Origin: an uncultured Acidimicrobiales bacterium
Lineage (GTDB): Bacteria; Actinomycetota; Acidimicrobiia; Acidimicrobiales; Iamiaceae
Direction of reading: 5' to 3'
Assembly (NCBI GenBank): GCA_937926025.1
Contig: CALANQ010000242.1
Coordinates: forward strand, 1-8,662
Length of the DNA: 8,662 nt
The notes beneath the pieces were generated by a model. The model saw only the letters and a list, made by a program, of their open reading frames with translations, had not been told where the DNA came from and ran no database searches. Positions 4,771 through 8,662 of the stretch are shown here, in pieces. The position numbers and the translations under genes were made by a program. Position 1 is the stretch's first letter, and every line of letters begins with the position of its first letter.

Positions 4771-5556
4771 ATGCCGCTCGCAACCACCACCCAGACCCCT
4801 GACCGGAGCGCTGCCCCCCACCCCGGCGGGCGTGCCGTGGCCGCCCGCACCGTGGATGCCGTGAAGGTGTACGGCACGGGCGGCACCGAGGTCCGGGCCC
4901 TCGACGGCGTGTCCGTCGAGGTGCCGATCGGCACCTTCACCGCGGTGATGGGGCCGTCGGGCTCGGGCAAGAGCACCCTGCTGCACTGCCTGGCCGGGCT
5001 GGACACGCTCACCAGCGGCCACGTGTTCGTGGGTGACCAGGAGCTCGGCTCGCTGAGCGACCGGGAGCTGACCCGGGTGCGCCGGGAGCGCATCGGCTTC
5101 GTCTTCCAGGCCTTCAACCTGCTGCCCACCCTGTCGGCGCGGGAGAACATCACCCTGCCGATGGACCTGGCCCGCCAGAAGCCCGACGCCCAGTGGCTGG
5201 AGAAGGTCATCGCCACGGTCGGGCTGGAGCAGCGCCTCCACCACCGGCCCAGCGAGCTGTCGGGCGGCCAGCAGCAGCGCGTCGCCGTGGCCCGGGCGCT
5301 GGCCAGCAAGCCGGCGGTGGTGTTCGCCGACGAGCCCACCGGCAACCTCGACCGCCGCAGCGGCACCGAGGTGCTGTCGTTCCTGCGGGAGGCGGTGGAC
5401 CGCTTCGGCCAGACCGTGGTGATGGTCACCCACGACCCGGTCGCCGCCGCCTACGCGGACAGCGTGCTGTTCCTGGCCGACGGCCGGATCGTGGACGAGC
5501 TGGTGGAGCCGACGGCGTCGGCCGTGCTCGACCGCATGAAGGCGCTGGGGGACTGA
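4771..5556 (+). CDS. ABC transporter ATP-binding protein, MacB/LolD class
   Basis: A 261-residue nucleotide-binding subunit that powers the permease encoded next to it. All motifs are intact: Walker A GPSGSGKST (61-69), Q-loop Gln113 in VFQAFNLLPTLSARENI, signature LSGGQQQR (163-170), Walker B VVFADEPT with Asp187 and Glu188, D-loop GNLD (191-194) and switch His221. The VYGTGGTEVRALDGVSVEVP region (33-52) and the FNLLP sequence are typical of the MacB/LolD/FtsE group, whose members drive conformational work on FtsX-type permeases rather than classic import. Residues 1-24 form a variable, proline-containing extension; the SD before the ATG supports it, although a later start is possible. The stop codon is 2 bases from the permease start, so the two are translationally coupled. 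The ATPase would sit on the inner face of the membrane. Confidence 0.96.
   Translation: MPLATTTQTPDRSAAPHPGGRAVAARTVDAVKVYGTGGTEVRALDGVSVEVPIGTFTAVMGPSGSGKSTLLHCLAGLDTLTSGHVFVGDQELGSLSDRELTRVRRERIGFVFQAFNLLPTLSARENITLPMDLARQKPDAQWLEKVIATVGLEQRLHHRPSELSGGQQQRVAVARALASKPAVVFADEPTGNLDRRSGTEVLSFLREAVDRFGQTVVMVTHDPVAAAYADSVLFLADGRIVDELVEPTASAVLDRMKALGD
5547..5552 (+). promoter_or_regulatory. Ribosome binding site of the permease, inside the ATPase gene end
   Basis: GGGGGA lies within the last codons of the ATPase gene and ends 6 bases before the GTG at 5559. It favours that GTG over the in-frame GTG at 5565 and ATG at 5571. Confidence 0.45.
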
Positions 5557-5558
5557 TC

Positions 5559-8099
5559 GTGCTGGTGAAGATGACGCTCCAGGGCCTGTGGGCCCGCAAG
5601 CGCCGCGTGATCGGCACCGCCACCGCGGTGGTGCTGGGCGTGGCGTTCCTCTCGGCGACGCTGGTGCTGGGCGACACGCTCGACTCCAGCTTCGGCGCCG
5701 TGTTCCGCCAGGCCAACGCCGGCACCGACGTAGTGGTGCGCAGCGCCACCTCCATCAACACCGACGGGGGTCGCCAGCGGGCCAACCTCGATGCATCGGT
5801 GGTGGACGACGTGGCCGAGGTGCCCGGCGTCGCCGTGGCCGTCGGCGAGATCGCCGGCACCGCCCAGATCCTCGGGTCCGACGGCTCGCCCATCGGCGGC
5901 CAGGGCCCGCCCACCGACGCCGGCGCCTGGATCGACGATCCGCAGATCAACCCGTACCACGTCACCTCGGGCCGGGCGCCCGAGCGCGCCGGCGAGGCCG
6001 TGATCGACGCCAAGAGCGCGTCCGACGGCGGCATCGCCGTGGGTGACACCGCCACCATCCGCACGCCGGATCCGGTGGAGGTGACGGTCGTCGGCCTGGT
6101 CGGCTTCGGCGAGAAGACCTCGCTGGCCGGCGCCACCTACGTGGGACTGGCGCCGGACCAAGCCGTCGAGCTGCTCGGCAAGGCCGGCCAGGTGTCCGAT
6201 GTGCGGGTCCGCGGCGACGGCACCACGTCCGACGAGGCGCTCCGCGACGCGGTGGCCGAGGTGGTCCCGCAGAAGGCGGAGGCCATCACCGGTGCCGAGC
6301 TGACCGCCGAGCAGGAGAAGGACCTGCAGGGCGACTTCCTCGGGTTCCTCAAGTACTTCCTGCTGGCGTTCGCCGGGGTCGCCCTGGTGGTGGCCACGTT
6401 CAGCATCGCCAACACGTTCACGATCCTGAGCGCCCAGCGGGGCCGGGAGTCCGCGCTCATGCGGGCCATCGGCGCCGGGCGCGGCCAGGTCCTGGGCATC
6501 GCCCTGATCGAGGCGGTCGTGATCGGGGCCATCGCGTCGGCGATCGGCCTGGCCGCGGGGCTCGGGCTGGCGCTCGGGCTCAAGGCGCTGCTGGCCGGCT
6601 TCGGGCTGGACCTGCCGGGCAACGGCCTGGTGGTGGAGGCCAGCCCGATGATCATCAGCTTCGTGATCGGCCTGGGCGCCACGCTGGTGGCCGCCACGAT
6701 GCCGGCGATCCGCTCGTCGCGGATCGCTCCCATCGAGGCGCTGCGCGATGCCGCCGCCGAGTCCACCGCGGTCTCCAAGATCCGGGCGGCCGCTGGCCTG
6801 CTCATCGGCGTGGCCGGCGTCCTGGTCGTCGTGACCGCCACCCGGACCGACGACGGTGCCATGGTCCGAGCCGGTCTCGGCTCCCTGCTGGTGTTCGTGG
6901 CCGCCGTGACCCTCGGCCCGGTCCTGGCCCGCCCCGCGGCCGCGGTGGTGGGCGCCCCGGTGGCCGGCACCCGCGGCCTGGTGGGGCAGCTGGCCCGCCG
7001 CAACGCCATGCGGAACCCGCGGCGCACGGCGGGCGCGGCGCTGGCCCTGGTGATCGGCGCCGCCGTCGTGGCCCTGTTCGCCACCTTCGGCTCGTCGCTC
7101 AGCCGCTCCATCGACGACACCGTGAGCAAGAGCTTCGGCGGCGACCTGGTGGTGATGCAGGACGGGTTCAGCAGCTCGGGCCTGAGCCCCCAGCTGGCCC
7201 GCTCCATCGACGAGCTGCCCGAGGTGTCAGAGACGGTGGCGCTGAGCAACGTGGTCGCCACCGTCGACGGCGCCGAGGTGTACCCCACCGCCGGCGACCC
7301 GAAGGCCATGGCGAACCTGCTGGACCTCGACGTCCAGCAGGGCGACCTGGGCGGCCTGCCCCCCGGCGAGGTCGCCATCACGCAGAAGTACGCGGAGGCC
7401 CACGGGCTGGGGATGGGCGACGACCTGACCCTGGCGTTCGCCGACGGCGAGTCCACCACCTTCGAGGTGGGCGCCGTCTTCGGCGTCGGCGAGCTGCTCG
7501 GCGACATGGTGGTGAACCAGTCGGACTGGACCCCTCACGAGCTGCGCCCCGGCAACGTGGCGGTGCTGGTGGGCCTGGCCGACGGCGTCTCGCTGGAGCA
7601 GGGCCGCACCGCGGTGGAGCAGGTGGCCGAGGCCCACGGCGGGCCGAAGGTCGAGGACCGCGACCAGTACATCGATCGGGTCGCCGGCCAGGTCAACCAG
7701 CTGCTGACGCTGGTGTACGGCCTGCTGGTCCTGGCCATCCTCATCGCCCTCATCGGCCTGGCCAACACCCTGTCGCTCTCCATCCACGAGCGCTCGCGGG
7801 AGCTGGGGCTCCTGCGGGCGGTGGGCCTGACCCGGGGCAAGCTCCGATCCATGGTCCGCTGGGAGTCGGTGATCACCGCCGTGGTCGGCACCGTGGTCGG
7901 GCTCGGCGTGGGCACGTTCCTCGGGTGGGGCCTGGTGCGGGCGCTGGCCACCCAGGAGGGCTTCGTGACCTTCGAGCTGCCGGCCCCCACGCTGGCCGTG
8001 GTCCTCGTGCTGTCGATCGGTGCCGGGGTGCTGGCTGCCGTCCGGCCCGCGCACCGGGCGGCCAAGCTCGACGTGCTCGCCGCCATCGCCGAGCCGTGA
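5559..8099 (+). CDS. ABC transporter permease with two FtsX/MacB repeats
   Basis: An 846-residue membrane subunit paired with the ATPase before it. It is a tandem duplication. Half one has a membrane span near 17-38, an extracytoplasmic MacB-type region (about 40-260) and an FtsX domain with spans near 264-290, 311-341 and 363-381, ending in MPAIRSSRIAPIEALR. Two more spans (about 409-426 and 438-465) link to half two: a span near 490-512, an extracytoplasmic region (about 515-705) and a second FtsX domain with spans near 713-741, 769-796 and 808-829. The coupling segments RGRESALMRAIGAGRGQ (294-310) and RSRELGLLRAVGLTRGK (745-761) are clear duplicates. About ten spans with two large external domains is the usual plan of actinobacterial permeases of this class, which export or extract lipids, lipoproteins or peptides; the cargo is unknown. 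The GTG at 5559 is chosen for its SD; the long open frame upstream of it overlaps the ATPase gene and is not coding. Confidence 0.93.
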   Translation: MLVKMTLQGLWARKRRVIGTATAVVLGVAFLSATLVLGDTLDSSFGAVFRQANAGTDVVVRSATSINTDGGRQRANLDASVVDDVAEVPGVAVAVGEIAGTAQILGSDGSPIGGQGPPTDAGAWIDDPQINPYHVTSGRAPERAGEAVIDAKSASDGGIAVGDTATIRTPDPVEVTVVGLVGFGEKTSLAGATYVGLAPDQAVELLGKAGQVSDVRVRGDGTTSDEALRDAVAEVVPQKAEAITGAELTAEQEKDLQGDFLGFLKYFLLAFAGVALVVATFSIANTFTILSAQRGRESALMRAIGAGRGQVLGIALIEAVVIGAIASAIGLAAGLGLALGLKALLAGFGLDLPGNGLVVEASPMIISFVIGLGATLVAATMPAIRSSRIAPIEALRDAAAESTAVSKIRAAAGLLIGVAGVLVVVTATRTDDGAMVRAGLGSLLVFVAAVTLGPVLARPAAAVVGAPVAGTRGLVGQLARRNAMRNPRRTAGAALALVIGAAVVALFATFGSSLSRSIDDTVSKSFGGDLVVMQDGFSSSGLSPQLARSIDELPEVSETVALSNVVATVDGAEVYPTAGDPKAMANLLDLDVQQGDLGGLPPGEVAITQKYAEAHGLGMGDDLTLAFADGESTTFEVGAVFGVGELLGDMVVNQSDWTPHELRPGNVAVLVGLADGVSLEQGRTAVEQVAEAHGGPKVEDRDQYIDRVAGQVNQLLTLVYGLLVLAILIALIGLANTLSLSIHERSRELGLLRAVGLTRGKLRSMVRWESVITAVVGTVVGLGVGTFLGWGLVRALATQEGFVTFELPAPTLAVVLVLSIGAGVLAAVRPAHRAAKLDVLAAIAEP

Positions 8100-8117
8100 C
8101 GAACCCGACCCGCCGCC

Positions 8118-8662
8118 ATGTCCGACCGTAACGTGAACGCCACGATGCCCGTCCTCCTGCGCCCCTGGGGCGACATCTCCCGCCTCTGGCGCTCGTTCGC
8201 CTACCTCGCCGTGGGCGTGCCGCTGGGCATCGTGTCGTTCGCCACCATGCTCGGCCTGGTGGTGACCACGTTCTCGCTGCTGATCACCGTGGTGCTCGCG
8301 GTCCCAGCAGCATGGGCCACGTTCGTGGCGGCCCGGATCCTCGGTTCCATCGATCGCAGCCGGGCTGCCGCCCTGCTCGACCTGGAACTGGTCGATCCGG
8401 TGCCGCCGCTGCAGGGCCGGTCGTGGCTGCGGCGCCTGTGGGAGCGGGTCCGCACCCGGTCGCGCTGGCGGGAGATCGCCAACGCCCTGCTGCTGTTCCC
8501 GGTGGCGATCGCCTGCTGGATGGCCACCGTCATGACGTGGGCCGGGTCGGGGTCACTGCTGGCCCTCCCCCTCTACGCCGGGCACCTGCCGGGCGGCACC
8601 GCCAAGTTCTGGCTGTTCGAGATCGGGCCGGGGCCGGGGGCGCTGGCCATGGCGGGGGTCGG
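8118..8662 (+). CDS. Membrane sensor-domain protein, possibly a histidine kinase N-terminus (3' truncated)
   Basis: An open frame from the ATG at 8118 runs without a stop to the window edge (181 full codons). After a polar start (1-28) there are hydrophobic spans near 28-50 and 51-72, a charged cytoplasmic-like loop (79-118: SIDRSRAAALLDLELVD, then Arg/Trp-rich), and more hydrophobic sequence near 121-152. The pattern of an SFAYLAVGVPLGIVSF span pair, an ARxLGxxDRxRAAxLL segment and a second WREIANALLLFPVAI pair matches the PF13796 'putative sensor' domain, which in actinobacteria often forms the N-terminus of DesK/LiaS-type histidine kinases but also occurs alone. The gene begins 18 bases after the permease stop, so co-transcription with the ABC genes is likely. 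No Shine-Dalgarno sequence precedes 8118; in-frame alternatives are GTG 8133 and ATG 8145. Whether a kinase domain follows cannot be seen. Confidence 0.75.
   Translation, partial: MSDRNVNATMPVLLRPWGDISRLWRSFAYLAVGVPLGIVSFATMLGLVVTTFSLLITVVLAVPAAWATFVAARILGSIDRSRAAALLDLELVDPVPPLQGRSWLRRLWERVRTRSRWREIANALLLFPVAIACWMATVMTWAGSGSLLALPLYAGHLPGGTAKFWLFEIGPGPGALAMAGV

Noticed and set aside
3609..5429. A 606-codon open frame on the minus strand, and an overlapping 265-codon one at 4636-5433
   Set aside because: Both are antisense to the lipase and the ATPase, whose catalytic motifs are intact. The products are low-complexity, with no recognisable fold.
5193..5558. Upstream extension of the permease frame to 968 residues
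   Set aside because: The extra 122 codons overlap the ATPase signature, Walker B and H-loop coding region in another frame and have no membrane character. A ribosome binding site supports the GTG at 5559.
1..8662. tRNA, rRNA, CRISPR arrays, transposases, attachment sites, defence genes or a natural-product cluster
   Set aside because: I looked for repeats at regular spacing, cloverleaf-like elements, transposase motifs and synthase modules and saw none. The window reads as ordinary chromosomal sequence of uniform composition.

Overview
The window comes from a very G+C-rich bacterium. Third codon positions are almost all G or C, and long open frames appear on every strand only because stop codons are rare. 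The gene types (a probable F420-dependent oxidoreductase, a CBS-domain site-2 protease, an EchA3-like crotonase, a lipoprotein lipase and a PF13796-type sensor domain) point to an actinobacterium, perhaps of the Acidimicrobiia. The phylum-level call is fairly safe; the class is a guess.

Layout from left to right: (1) the first 11 codons of a minus-strand gene (start at 35), probably an F420-dependent LLM-class oxidoreductase. (2) A 102-base divergent promoter region. (3) Type I sulfatase, 138-1556 +. (4) Membrane zinc protease of family M50 with a CBS pair, 1605-2741 +. (5) A crotonase-fold protein without the usual catalytic glutamates, 2774-3484 +. (6) A 178-base intergenic stretch with five consecutive perfect stem-loops and a promoter. 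(7) A secreted lipoprotein lipase/esterase, 3663-4625 +. (8) A 145-base gap with a promoter and a strong leader hairpin. (9) An efflux-type ABC transporter of the MacB/LolD/FtsX class: ATPase 4771-5556 and a two-repeat permease 5559-8099. (10) A membrane sensor-domain gene starting at 8118 and cut by the right edge.

The genes do not form one pathway. The clear functional unit is ATPase, permease and sensor-domain protein, which look co-transcribed and probably form an envelope export module with its sensing component. The first four genes each seem to have their own promoter and look leaderless: a TAG-starting -10 element lies only 6-7 bases before the start codon. The lipase and the ABC operon instead have 5' leaders of roughly 45-65 bases with Shine-Dalgarno sequences.

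I see no mobile element, CRISPR array, tRNA, rRNA or defence system, and no evidence of a wholly new system. The most interesting signals are regulatory: the leaderless promoter architecture, the stem-loop cluster at 3487-3581, the perfect 8-bp hairpin at the start of the ABC operon leader, and the crotonase lacking catalytic residues. No stretch over 300 bases lacks a gene.
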